Assembly: GCF_030997045.1 (NCBI RefSeq)
Contig: NZ_CP116899.1
Coordinates: 5,046,001-5,110,000, forward strand
DNA: 64,000 bases
From: Microbulbifer sp. TB1203
Lineage (GTDB): Bacteria > Pseudomonadota > Gammaproteobacteria > Pseudomonadales > Cellvibrionaceae
Direction: 5' to 3'
The position numbers were made by a program, and so were the translations under genes. Every line of letters begins with the position of its first letter. Within the stretch, counting starts at the first letter, position 1. Shown here piece after piece: positions 1 to 8,276 of this stretch. The notes under the pieces are model-generated. The model saw only the letters and a program-made list of their open reading frames with translations, did no database searches and had not been told where the DNA came from.

Positions 1-3000
1 TCGGATCTTGATGGGATAATTGACGGAGAGGATGTAGCGCCTACCAACCCTCGATACCAATGGGACCAGGACAGCGATGGCGCGCCTGATGAATGGGAAG
101 TGCAATTCGGGTTCTCGCCTTCCAATCCTTACGATATCGTGAATCCCTATGACGGTGACAATGACGAAGTCTCGCCGCTGAATGAATTCAACCAGGGGAC
201 CGATCCCCGACTGGACGATTCAGATATGGACGGTATCTGGGATGGCCAGGACCGTTTTCCTTTGGATGCGGAATACACCAGGGATGAGGATCTTGACGGA
301 ATCCCGGCTATGTGGGAGTCCATGAACGGAGCTGATGATCACAATCCCAGTGACGCCAGCATGGATTCTGATGGCGATTCTTTAAGCAACCTTTACGAAT
401 TCTTACTGGCTACCAATCCGAATAACCCGGACACCGACAACGACGGCGAGCCGGACGGCTTCGACTGGTGGCCTCTCGATCCCGACAAAGCGCGGGACAT
501 GGACGGCGACGGCATCCCCGACGCCTGGGAAATCACCCACGGCCTGAATGAAACCGATCCCCTGGACGCCGAACAGGACCAGGACGGCGACGGCCTCAGC
601 AACCTGGAAGAATACCGGGCCGGAACCCGCCTCGACCTCCACGACAGCGACTTCGACGGCGTGCCGGACGGCGAAGACATCGTCCCGTTGAATGCCGCCT
701 ACAAGTACGACTTCGACCAGGATGGCCTGCCGCAAGCCTACGAACAGCAATACCCCTTCCTGAACGACAGCTACCCGGAAGACGCGGCAGAAGACTTCGA
801 CGGAGACGGCCTCAGCAACCTTCAGGAATACACTGCCGGCACCAACCCGGAAGAGCCCGACAGCGACCACGACGGCCCAATGGACAGCGAAGACCCGGAG
901 CCGACCGATCCCAAATACACTCTGGACCAGGACAGCGACGGCCTGCCGAATGAGTGGGAGTGGGAACACGGCTTCAACGACAACGACCCCCTGGATGCCG
1001 GCCTTGACGACGAGCGCGACGGCCTGAGCAACTTGCGGGAATACCAGCTGGGCACCGATCCTCGCAACTACGACACAGATGGTGATGGCGAACCGGACGG
1101 TACAGACCGCTACCCACTGGACTTCAAATACCGCTTCGACCGCGACCGTGACGGCATGCCGGAAGCCTGGGAAATGCAGTACGGCTTCAACGACAGCAAC
1201 ACCTACGACGGCGGCGAAGACCCGGACGGCGACGGCGCGCGCAACCGCCGGGAGTTTGAACAGGGCACCGATCCCCACAACCCAGACACCGACGCCGATG
1301 GCGAACCGGACGGCTTCGACTGGTGGCCGCTCGATCCCAGCAAAGCGCGGGACATGGACGGCGACGGCATCCCCGACGCCTGGGAAATCACCCACGGCCT
1401 GAATGAAACCGATCCCCTGGACGCCGAACAGGACCAGGACGGCGACGGCCTCAGCAACCTGGAAGAATACCGGGCCGGAACCCGCCTCGACCTCCACGAC
1501 AGCGACTTCGACGGCGTGCCGGACGGCGAAGACATCGTCCCGTTGAATGCCGCCTACAAGTACGACTTCGACCAGGATGGCCTGCCGCAAGCCTACGAAC
1601 AGCAATACCCCTTCCTGAACGACAGCTACCCGGAAGACGCGGCAGAAGACTTCGACGGAGACGGCCTCAGCAACCTTCAGGAATACACTGCCGGCACCAA
1701 CCCGGAAGAGCCCGACAGCGACCACGACGGCCCAATGGACAGCGAAGACCCGGAGCCGACCGATCCCAAATACACTCTGGACCAGGACAGCGACGGCCTG
1801 CCGAATGAGTGGGAGTGGGAACACGGCTTCAACGACAACGACCCCCTGGATGCCGGCCTTGACGACGAGCGCGACGGCCTGAGCAACTTGCGGGAATACC
1901 AGCTGGGCACCGATCCTCGCAACTACGACACAGATGGTGATGGCGAACCGGACGGTACAGACCGCTACCCACTGGACTTCAAATACCGCTTCGACCGCGA
2001 CCGTGACGGCATGCCGGAAGCCTGGGAAATGCAGTACGGCTTCAACGACAGCAACACCTACGACGGCGGCGAAGACCCGGACGGCGACGGCGCGCGCAAC
2101 CGCCGGGAGTTTGAACAGGGCACCGATCCCCACAACCCAGACACCGACGCCGATGGCGAACCGGACGGCTTCGACTGGTGGCCGCTCGATCCCAGCAAAG
2201 CGCGGGACATGGACGGCGACGGCATCCCCGACGCCTGGGAAATCACCCACGGCCTGAATGAAACCGATCCCCTGGACGCCGAACAGGACCAGGACGGCGA
2301 CGGCCTCAGCAACCTGGAAGAATACCGGGCCGGAACCCGCCTCGACCTCCACGACAGCGACTTCGACGGCGTGCCGGACGGCGAAGACATCGTCCCGTTG
2401 AATGCCGCCTACAAGTACGACTTCGACCAGGATGGCCTGCCGCAAGCCTACGAACAGCAATACCCCTTCCTGAACGACAGCTACCCGGAAGACGCGGCAG
2501 AAGACTTCGACGGAGACGGCCTCAGCAACCTTCAGGAATACACTGCCGGCACCAACCCGGAAGAGCCCGACAGCGACCACGACGGCCCAATGGACAGCGA
2601 AGACCCGGAGCCGACCGATCCCAAATACACTCTGGACCAGGACAGCGACGGCCTGCCGAATGAGTGGGAGTGGGAACACGGCTTCAACGACAACGACCCC
2701 CTGGATGCCGGCCTTGACGACGAGCGCGACGGCCTGAGCAACTTGCGGGAATACCAGCTGGGCACCGATCCTCGCAACTACGACACAGATGGTGATGGCG
2801 AACCGGACGGTACAGACCGCTACCCACTGGACTTCAAATACCGCTTCGACCGCGACCGTGACGGCATGCCGGAAGCCTGGGAAATGCAGTACGGCTTCAA
2901 CGACAGCAACACCTACGACGGCGGCGAAGACCCGGACGGCGACGGCGCGCGCAACCGCCGCGAGTTTGAACAGGGCACCGGTCCCCACAACCCGGATACC

Positions 3001-3861
3001 GACAACGACAGTGAACCGGACGGCGAAGACCAATGGCCGTTGGATCCGACGAAAGCCCGGGATGACGATGGCGATGGCCTGCCCAACGCATGGGAGGAAT
3101 CCCATGGCCTCTCTCCGTTCAACCCGGCAGACGCGGCCGCGGATTTTGACGCTGACGGGCTTTCAAACCTGCAGGAGTATCTGGTCGGAAGCCGGGTAGA
3201 TCTGGCGGATACCGACGGCGATGGTATCGCCGACGGAATGGACTTGTGGCCGCTGAACGCCAGTTACCACAGCGATCAGGATGGCGATGGCCTGCCCGGC
3301 GCATTCGAGCTGCAATATCAATTTCTCAGCGACGAATTCCCGCACGACGCCGTTGAGGATTTCGACGGCGATGGGCTCAGCAATCTTTCCGAGTTCGAAA
3401 TAGGATCTGATCCGCAAGCTTCCGACTCGGATGCTGACGGTATTGCAGATGGCGAGGACTTTGCCCCGGTGGACAATCGCTATCGATTGGATGCGGACGG
3501 GGACGGCCTGCCCAATGAATGGGAGTTGGCCAACGGGCTGGACCAGTTTGGGGCCTGGGATGCCAACGATCCCTATATCGGAGACACTGACGGTTTGACT
3601 CCGCTGCAGGAGTTCAAATTGGGTACCGACCCGAATAGTGCCGATTCCGATGGCGACGGCGTCAATGACAACCTGGACCGCTATCCGCTTAGTCCGCTTT
3701 ATAGCAGGGACAGCGACCGTGATTCCATGCCTGATTTTTGGGAGTCAAACTACGGCTTCAACCAATTCAGCGCGCTGGATGGCAGTGAAGACCCCGATGG
3801 GGATGGCGTCAGTAATCGCTACGAATTTGCTGGCGGCAGCAATCCCCTGGTTGACGACTAG
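1..3861 (+). CDS. Thrombospondin type 3 repeat surface protein (5' end outside window)
   Basis: The reading frame is open from base 1, so the N-terminus lies upstream; the visible part is about 1286 residues. It consists almost entirely of acidic DxDxDG-type loops (for example DSDGDGVNDNLD, DQDGDGLPGAFE) alternating with segments like LSNLxEYxxGTNPxxxDSD. This is the thrombospondin type 3 / calcium-binding repeat pattern of secreted bacterial surface proteins. No catalytic domain, membrane anchor or sorting signal is visible; the protein ends in a repeat (NPLVDD). A likely role is a Ca-stabilised rod or linker of an extracellular protein, perhaps an adhesin or an enzyme whose head lies upstream. 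The central part carries an 855-bp tandem triplication, annotated separately. Family call is firm; function unknown. Confidence 0.85.
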   Translation, partial: SDLDGIIDGEDVAPTNPRYQWDQDSDGAPDEWEVQFGFSPSNPYDIVNPYDGDNDEVSPLNEFNQGTDPRLDDSDMDGIWDGQDRFPLDAEYTRDEDLDGIPAMWESMNGADDHNPSDASMDSDGDSLSNLYEFLLATNPNNPDTDNDGEPDGFDWWPLDPDKARDMDGDGIPDAWEITHGLNETDPLDAEQDQDGDGLSNLEEYRAGTRLDLHDSDFDGVPDGEDIVPLNAAYKYDFDQDGLPQAYEQQYPFLNDSYPEDAAEDFDGDGLSNLQEYTAGTNPEEPDSDHDGPMDSEDPEPTDPKYTLDQDSDGLPNEWEWEHGFNDNDPLDAGLDDERDGLSNLREYQLGTDPRNYDTDGDGEPDGTDRYPLDFKYRFDRDRDGMPEAWEMQYGFNDSNTYDGGEDPDGDGARNRREFEQGTDPHNPDTDADGEPDGFDWWPLDPSKARDMDGDGIPDAWEITHGLNETDPLDAEQDQDGDGLSNLEEYRAGTRLDLHDSDFDGVPDGEDIVPLNAAYKYDFDQDGLPQAYEQQYPFLNDSYPEDAAEDFDGDGLSNLQEYTAGTNPEEPDSDHDGPMDSEDPEPTDPKYTLDQDSDGLPNEWEWEHGFNDNDPLDAGLDDERDGLSNLREYQLGTDPRNYDTDGDGEPDGTDRYPLDFKYRFDRDRDGMPEAWEMQYGFNDSNTYDGGEDPDGDGARNRREFEQGTDPHNPDTDADGEPDGFDWWPLDPSKARDMDGDGIPDAWEITHGLNETDPLDAEQDQDGDGLSNLEEYRAGTRLDLHDSDFDGVPDGEDIVPLNAAYKYDFDQDGLPQAYEQQYPFLNDSYPEDAAEDFDGDGLSNLQEYTAGTNPEEPDSDHDGPMDSEDPEPTDPKYTLDQDSDGLPNEWEWEHGFNDNDPLDAGLDDERDGLSNLREYQLGTDPRNYDTDGDGEPDGTDRYPLDFKYRFDRDRDGMPEAWEMQYGFNDSNTYDGGEDPDGDGARNRREFEQGTGPHNPDTDNDSEPDGEDQWPLDPTKARDDDGDGLPNAWEESHGLSPFNPADAAADFDADGLSNLQEYLVGSRVDLADTDGDGIADGMDLWPLNASYHSDQDGDGLPGAFELQYQFLSDEFPHDAVEDFDGDGLSNLSEFEIGSDPQASDSDADGIADGEDFAPVDNRYRLDADGDGLPNEWELANGLDQFGAWDANDPYIGDTDGLTPLQEFKLGTDPNSADSDGDGVNDNLDRYPLSPLYSRDSDRDSMPDFWESNYGFNQFSALDGSEDPDGDGVSNRYEFAGGSNPLVDD
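486..2960 (+). repeat. 855-bp in-frame tandem repeat, 2.9 copies
   Basis: Copies run 486-1340, 1341-2195 and 2196-2960. As far as I can compare by eye they are identical over these spans. The third copy first differs at 2961 (C for G) and then diverges gradually. Flanking sequence at 430-485 is similar but not identical to 1285-1340. The period is 285 codons, so the frame is kept. Each unit spans several smaller thrombospondin type 3 repeats. Confidence 0.93.
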
Positions 3862-4118
3862 CTGTGCTCAGGGGGCGCCGCCTATTTATCTATAGATAGG
3901 TGGCGCAGTCAGAATCAAATATAGCTAAAAAAACGAAATTAGCTGCAAGCATCTCCCATCACTTGGGCATTGTTGTTGCCTTTCTCATCGGGGATACCGA
4001 AAGAGACGGTTTGGCCTGGGCCAAAATTGTTATTTGGTGTCATCGCGTCCCCACACTGGCGTACCGTAAAGTAATCTTGTCAGAAGTTTTCGGAGTCGTC
4101 ATATCTGAAAAACAGATT
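3862..4118. other. Intergenic, nothing recognised
   Basis: This is the AT-richer spacer between two convergent genes. A 119-codon plus-strand frame starts at 3900 but runs into the antisense of the next gene and resembles nothing I know. I see no clear terminator. Confidence 0.4.
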
Positions 4119-5234
4119 TTAAAGGTTGTGGCGACTTGTTTGCCATTGAATATTGAGGTCCGAGAGCCCGGCGAGATACTCGTCGAGGTCGATAAAGCCT
4201 ATGCAGGGATGAGCGCCGGTATCGGTGGTTTCACCGCGGATCAACTTCTGGGTCATTAGAATGGCGGGGATGCAGGGAATATACAGGCCGTCGCCGTGCC
4301 GGGCCACGATTTCAAATAAGATCCGCCGTGTCTTTCCCTCGGCAGTTCTTCCGGTCAGTTCCATATAAAAGCCGCTGCCGTCGTCGCCGAAAATATCGAA
4401 CAGCCTGGAAATTTTCAGAAGTTGCGGCGCCATCCTGGAAAGTGAAGGAAAGAGCCGAAGGCTCACCAGCCACGACATGGCTGCGAGGATCAGGTGAAGG
4501 AGTTTGAGTTCCAGGCCGGCGCGAAAGCGGATGGTTTTTAGCGACGGATAGCGTTTTGGGAAAAGATCCAGGTCAGGGATATCGCAATTTCCCAACGGCC
4601 GGCTCCCCAGGCCGTGGAACTTGCGAAAGCGCAAACCGAGCCATCCATAGACATCGCGCATCCTCCCCTCGATCAAGGTTTTGAATGGCTTTCCGGCGTA
4701 GCTCAGAACCGACAGGGTGGTGGCGAGTCCTCGATTGGTCAGCTGTGCGGTTGCAATCGCATATTCAATGCGCTCCAGTGTCCCAAATTCATCGATATAT
4801 TGGTCGATGATGGCGGAGGATAGTGCTGGAACGGAACTGGCGCCGCTGCAAATAAGCAGTTTACGTTCCTTCGCCGCCCGGTCGAGTTCTGCGATACCGT
4901 TAACGAAATTCCGGCCATCGGCGAGATCGATATAGTGGCACCCATGGTCAATACAGGCTTTGGCAACTTTATAATCCTGCAGCTGATAAGGGCCAGAGGT
5001 ATGGATCACGATATCCGGTGCAATCTGCTCCAGGCTGTCGGCCAAGCCCGAGGTGATATCAATCTGGGTTGCCTCGGGGGTATTGATCGCGTCGAGCTGA
5101 CCAGCCAGGGCATGGGCCTTTTCCCGGTTCCTGCCGGCGATAATCAGTTGGACATCCGCGTTGCGCGCCAGGCGTTTGGCAATAAAACGGCCAAAGTTTC
5201 CATAACCGCCGATAATCAGAACCCGTTGTATCAC
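4119..5234 (-). CDS. Saccharopine dehydrogenase-like NAD(P)-binding protein
   Basis: A 371-residue protein with an N-terminal Rossmann fold (IGGYGNFG at residues 8-15) followed by a pattern typical of the saccharopine dehydrogenase / trans-acting enoyl reductase group (VIHTSGPYQ, CIDHGCHYIDLADGR, CSGASSVPALS). Members act on diverse carbonyl or imine substrates, so the substrate cannot be inferred. A hydrophobic stretch near residues 240-265 (LHLILAAMSWLVSLRLF) may be membrane-associated, as in some family members. The start is GTG at 5234, preceded by GGAGACAGGG. It stands alone, convergent with the repeat protein. Family good; exact role unknown. Confidence 0.75.
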   Translation of the reverse strand: MIQRVLIIGGYGNFGRFIAKRLARNADVQLIIAGRNREKAHALAGQLDAINTPEATQIDITSGLADSLEQIAPDIVIHTSGPYQLQDYKVAKACIDHGCHYIDLADGRNFVNGIAELDRAAKERKLLICSGASSVPALSSAIIDQYIDEFGTLERIEYAIATAQLTNRGLATTLSVLSYAGKPFKTLIEGRMRDVYGWLGLRFRKFHGLGSRPLGNCDIPDLDLFPKRYPSLKTIRFRAGLELKLLHLILAAMSWLVSLRLFPSLSRMAPQLLKISRLFDIFGDDGSGFYMELTGRTAEGKTRRILFEIVARHGDGLYIPCIPAILMTQKLIRGETTDTGAHPCIGFIDLDEYLAGLSDLNIQWQTSRHNL

Positions 5235-5630
5235 AGTCCCTGTCTCCTCAGATTTCCTCAGCCTATCGATAACCTGCAGTTGTGTAGCGGGCTTATCCTA
5301 GGTTGCTTGAGCCATTCGCTGCAAGTTGTTTGCTGGAATACATGTGCCCTATCACGATTTTTTCGATCTTTTGGAAGAGAAGTTCGGACTGAGCGGGGTA
5401 GGGATGATGGAGAGATTTGGTGCTATGCACCCCTATCAGGGAGGCCTATGGCCGTCCTAACACACTGCGCATGTTAATCGAACCACCTCTTCACAGATCA
5501 ACGAAAAAGCCCACTCCTTTCGGAGTGGGCGGGGGTTGGAGGGGGTTGGAGGGAGTCGAACAGTGCGCTACCCGCCGCGCGTGAGCACTTTCGCCGGGCA
5601 GGTCTATGGGCGCAGCTCGGTCAGTGCGGC
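5235..5630. other. Intergenic with degenerate ssrA 3'-end-like sequence
   Basis: This region holds no convincing gene. At 5504-5560 it carries a hairpin plus a GGAGTCGAAC-like segment (ggagggagtcgaac at 5546-5559) in the same order and orientation as the tmRNA terminator and T-arm/acceptor at 7713-7775. It looks like a decayed copy of the ssrA 3' end. Confidence 0.45.
5504..5530 (-). terminator. Rho-independent terminator (minus strand)
   Basis: Perfect 9-bp stem GCCCACTCC (5509-5517) / GGAGTGGGC (5522-5530) with a 4-nt loop, followed on the minus strand by a run of T. The stem closely matches the ssrA terminator at 7713-7745. It lies downstream of the small gene at 5631-5903. Confidence 0.7.
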
Positions 5631-5903
5631 TCAGTCGCGGTAAAGTTCCGCCCAGCCGCAACGCTCCCGCTCGGCGATGCAGCGCTCTTGGTTCGTACGC
5701 TCAGCCGGTAAGTAGCGGCGGGGGTTACCGCATATCCAGCAGCTGCAGAGCTTGGCTGTGCGAGCCAGGATGCCGAGATGGCGACGGCGTTGCTGCGGTC
5801 GTAGCGTGCCGATATAACCGCCATAGTAATACAGGCGTTTGGCTTTCAGCCGCGCGCGGTGGTGGCGCCGCAGGGCGCGTTTGTGTCTGTCTCGGTGGTA
5901 CAT
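5631..5903 (-). CDS. Small conserved Cys-rich protein (CSCWxCGNPR family)
   Basis: A 90-residue, very basic protein. Its start is rich in Arg, Lys and His (MYHRDRHKRALRRHHRARLK) and a central motif LCSCWICGNPRRY is followed by RTNQERCIAERERC. I recognise this arrangement from small uncharacterised proteins found in many bacteria, including on mobile DNA; the paired cysteines suggest a metal site. ATG at 5903 has GAGG at suitable distance. No function is assigned to the family as far as I know. Confidence 0.6.
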   Translation of the reverse strand: MYHRDRHKRALRRHHRARLKAKRLYYYGGYIGTLRPQQRRRHLGILARTAKLCSCWICGNPRRYLPAERTNQERCIAERERCGWAELYRD

Positions 5904-6022
5904 GGGGTTTCCTCATTTTCCGGCCGGGACCGGTGGGCCCCGGCCTGTGTTATGAGGAAGCCGATGGGGAAGCAGGTGCTGTGGAATATAATCATGATGC
6001 GTCTGTTACCAGTGTGCAGTGG

Positions 6023-6310
6023 TTAGTGTCGGCGCTCGACAGTGATACCCGAGTCGTCCCCCAAATGAAAATAAAAACGGCCCCGAGCGGTATCGCCATC
6101 GAGAAGCAGCCATCCGCGCCCGCTGACAGGATCCATTTCGTCGAACCCGGACCAGGAGAAATCGAAGCGAGTTTCATCGCCCAATGCTTCCAGATATCCG
6201 TCCAGTTCGCCGCCCACCAGCCCGAACTGGAATTTGCCAGTGAGATCGCGATGGATGGTCAGGAAGGCGCGCACTTCCATGTCCAGGTAGTCCGCGTCCC
6301 ACATTTCCAT
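6023..6310 (-). CDS. Conserved hypothetical protein, probably 5'-truncated
   Basis: A 95-residue acidic protein beginning MEMWDADYLDMEV, with FQFGLVGGELDG, FSWSGFDEMDPVSGRGW and FYFHLGDDSGITVERR. I recognise this pattern from a widespread uncharacterised family whose members usually start about 10-15 residues earlier with a xWRIVEMEMWD segment. Here that segment (TWRIVD) is present in frame just upstream, but beyond it the DNA changes abruptly into an hsdR fragment in another frame, so the native start seems lost. Whether it is still expressed cannot be told. Confidence 0.5.
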   Translation of the reverse strand: MEMWDADYLDMEVRAFLTIHRDLTGKFQFGLVGGELDGYLEALGDETRFDFSWSGFDEMDPVSGRGWLLLDGDTARGRFYFHLGDDSGITVERRH

Positions 6311-6335
6311 ATCGACGATACGCCAGGTATCGCAA

Positions 6336-6575
6336 TAGAGCCTTGCGCATATCGCGGCCCTTGAGGCCGGGATTCATATTGCGCTCGGTAAATGGCTCCG
6401 CGCTGTGCTCTTTGTCGATCACCTCGCCGGAGAAGGCCACCATGGCGCTGACGTTCTTGTAACCCTTTTCCCGCACATATTTGTCAAAGGCCAGCTTATA
6501 GCGCACCGCCTCCTTGCGGCTGCTGGTAACTACCATCGCCTTGGCCTCGCCACGCTCGGCAATCGGCGATGACAA
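6336..6575 (-). pseudogene. hsdR: Fragment of type I restriction endonuclease subunit R
   Basis: Minus-strand translation of about 80 codons reads GEAKAMVVTSSRKEAVRYK and then AFSGEV and NMNPGLKGRDMRK. This is the helicase-domain segment of HsdR between the AMVVTxSR and the LKGRDMR...F motifs. Intact HsdR has about 750-1100 residues; both ends are missing. The coding match stops near 6336, where the sequence switches to the neighbouring hypothetical protein in a different frame. No hsdM or hsdS lies in the window. Remnant of a lost restriction system. Confidence 0.75.
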
Positions 6576-6653
6576 GCTCTGCCGAAGCTGTGATCAGGCT
6601 CCCTTAGTGGAGCCTTTGTCATTTCTGGGCGCGGCAAATCTTATCCCATGCAC

Positions 6654-6687
6654 AAAAAGGCCCACCCCTTGTGGGGTGGGCTTTTTT
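6654..6687. terminator. Bidirectional terminator hairpin
   Basis: Stem GCCCACCCC (6660-6668) / GGGGTGGGC (6673-6681), loop TTGT, with a five-A run on the left and a six-T run on the right, so it could act on both strands. The sequence resembles the ssrA terminator at 7713-7745 and the hairpin at 5504-5530. Confidence 0.7.
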
Positions 6688-6815
6688 GTAGAGGGTACTT
6701 TAAAACTTAAGGCCGAAGGACTGTTGGTCTCTGCCGCTGAGGGCTCGCGTGAACCTGGTTGCTCGCCGGTTGTTACCCGTGCAGTTGGAAGCCCCGCAGA
6801 TAGGGCGGGGAGCAG

Positions 6816-7316
6816 TCACAGAGATTTTAGTGGCAGGAACAAGCGGCGACTATCGGTAGCGAGCCGCGCAAATCCGAACTGTTCGTAAAAACTTTGTGCA
6901 TCTTCGTCGATAGCGTCGACCACCATGGCATAGATGGCGATTTCATCGCTCGCGGCCAGCGTGCGCTTTAAGGCATCGGCCAACAGCACTCGGCCCACCC
7001 CATGCCCCTGCGCGGCCTGGCTGACCGCCAGTCTGCCGAGTAAAGCGGCCGGAATCGGGTGGCGGGGTAGCTTGCGGGCGAGATTCTCCGGCAGTTGATT
7101 GAGTTCAATCGACAGGGTGGAAAGGGTGTAGTAACCCACGATGGTGCTCGGGTGACTCTCTTCTGTCGCCACGAACACCTTGCTGACTCGGCGTTTCACA
7201 TCCTGTCGAGCCTGCTTTCGGATGTAGTCATCCAGGGAGGTATTGCCGCAGTGGAAGCCGGGCCTGTCGTGGTGATTGTTCAGTGGCGTTATAACGAGGC
7301 TGGCGTAGTCGGTCAT
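6816..7316 (-). CDS. GNAT-family acetyltransferase toxin (TacT-like)
   Basis: A 166-residue GNAT protein. It has the entry FHCGNTSLDDYIRKQARQD typical of TacT/AtaT toxins, then VGYYTLS, and an acetyl-CoA loop region LAVSQAAQGHGVGRVLLADAL (Q-x-x-G-x-G/A type). The C-terminal YEQFGF motif carries the tyrosine usual in this fold. It overlaps the upstream DUF1778 antitoxin by 4 bp, the standard type II order. Known members acetylate charged tRNA and block translation; that activity is inferred from the family. The whole gene looks intact. Confidence 0.88.
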   Translation of the reverse strand: MTDYASLVITPLNNHHDRPGFHCGNTSLDDYIRKQARQDVKRRVSKVFVATEESHPSTIVGYYTLSTLSIELNQLPENLARKLPRHPIPAALLGRLAVSQAAQGHGVGRVLLADALKRTLAASDEIAIYAMVVDAIDEDAQSFYEQFGFARLATDSRRLFLPLKSL

Positions 7317-7600
7317 TTCCCGGTAGTGCGCCGATCATGTTCTTTGAGGGCGGCTGCCAGTTTTTTGTTGAAGCGGACCGGTTTGTTCAATGCGTTGAAG
7401 AAGGCCTCGGAATCCCGGGCGTTCAGGCTCATCATTTCATGCTCTTGAATGGTTTTCTCGGCACGGGCCAGGGCACTGGTGAGGATAAAGTTGCTGACGG
7501 TTTTGCCTTCGAAGCTCGCGGCGCGCTCCAGCACTTTCTTGGCATTGTGCTTCAACCGGAGGTTGATCCGGTCTTGTTTGGCGTCTGTGGTCGCACTCAT
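7313..7600 (-). CDS. DUF1778-family antitoxin
   Basis: A 95-residue protein with an N-terminal ribbon-helix-helix (RINLRLKHNAKKVLERAASFEGKT, VSNFILTSALARAEKTI) and a toxin-wrapping tail (LNARDSEAFFNALNKPVRFN), characteristic of TacA-type antitoxins. The ATG at 7600 is preferred because GGAGG lies 9 bases before it; an upstream in-frame start at 7618 lacks this. It is translated just ahead of the GNAT toxin with a 4-bp overlap and probably represses the pair's own promoter, as is known for the family. Confidence 0.88.
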   Translation of the reverse strand: MSATTDAKQDRINLRLKHNAKKVLERAASFEGKTVSNFILTSALARAEKTIQEHEMMSLNARDSEAFFNALNKPVRFNKKLAAALKEHDRRTTGK

Positions 7601-7712
7601 GGTGAATCGCCTCCGCAAGGGGCCGTTGAGATGAATGTAATGTACGTCAAAACGGTGCCTCTATCAACTGTCGCGACGGGTAGACTGTGCAGCTGCCGCC
7701 GCACAATTCAAC

Positions 7713-7745
7713 AAAAAAGCCCACTCCTTCCGGGGTGGGCTTTTT
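7713..7745 (-). terminator. ssrA terminator
   Basis: Stem GCCCACTCC (7719-7727) / GGGGTGGGC (7732-7740) with a TTCC loop, a T run on the minus strand and an A/T tract on both sides. It begins a few bases after the tmRNA 3' CCA. Confidence 0.85.
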
Positions 7746-7751
7746 GTTGAT

Positions 7752-8139
7752 TGGTGGAGATGGCGGGAGTCGAACCCGCGTCCGTCAGCACTCTGCCAGA
7801 GGCTCTACATGCTTAGTTCCGTCAATTGATTTAGCCGCATACAGCCCGACGGGCAAGACGTAATTGGCGAGCCTGTGAAAGTTTTAGCCGATCCCCGACA
7901 GGCACGGTTCAGGGCGATCCAGTTCTGTATGACAGCCTGCAGCGCGGTACTGGAACCTTACCGAAGGCCGCTAAGGGCGAACCCTTAGTAGTGCTTCACG
8001 GGCTGCTTACGCAGCCAGTTGGGCACCGTAGTTGTCGTCGTTGGCAACTAATAAATTGCAGCTTTGGATTTACGTGATTGGCTGCCATCACGGCATGCAC
8101 CCATGGTTTCGTCACCGGCGTCGAATCCAAGTCATCCCC
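7752..8139 (-). ncRNA. ssrA: Transfer-messenger RNA (tmRNA)
   Basis: The minus strand begins GGGGATGACTTGGATTCGAC and ends with a tRNA-like T-arm (GGGTTCGACTCCCGCC) and TCTCCACCA with encoded CCA. The resume frame lies at 8007-8045 and encodes the proteolysis tag ANDDNYGAQLAA followed by TAA. The total of 388 nt is normal for a one-piece tmRNA. A TATACT -10-like box is at 8166-8171 on the minus strand. smpB, its protein partner, lies 1.5 kb away on the same strand. The 3' end is a frequent island attachment site, and similar hairpins recur at 5504 and 6654. Confidence 0.97.
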
Positions 8140-8226
8140 GATAAGAAACACATTCGTGTAGGCGAAGTATACCAAAATCGGGGGTGGGGCAACAGGTGCC
8201 GGGGGGCTATTTGTGGATGGGTAGTC

Positions 8227-8276
8227 GGGAGCGGGCCCGCGGCCCGCTTGCCGAGCTGGAGCTCGGCGCTCCCGGG
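8227..8276. repeat. Palindromic intergenic repeat, family A
   Basis: Two linked palindromes, GCGGGCCCGCGGCCCGC and GCCGAGCTGGAGCTCGGC, followed by GCTCCC. Other copies are at 13686, 20669, 20798, 48432 and 57351. Confidence 0.8.

Noticed and set aside
486..2960. Long direct repeats that might suggest a CRISPR array or rearrangement hotspot
   Set aside because: Units are 855 bp, contiguous and in frame within one protein gene; no short repeats with unique spacers.
403..3105. 900-codon minus-strand frame opposite the repeat protein
   Set aside because: It is the antisense of the DxDxDG repeats; its valine- and alanine-rich pattern repeats with the same 285-codon period and has no family likeness.
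3900..4259. 119-codon plus-strand frame
   Set aside because: It overlaps the antisense of the saccharopine dehydrogenase-like gene, lacks a good ribosome site and resembles nothing known.
5606..6364. 252-codon plus-strand frame
   Set aside because: Antisense to the CSCWxCGNPR gene and the hypothetical/hsdR remnants, which have family likeness; this one has none.
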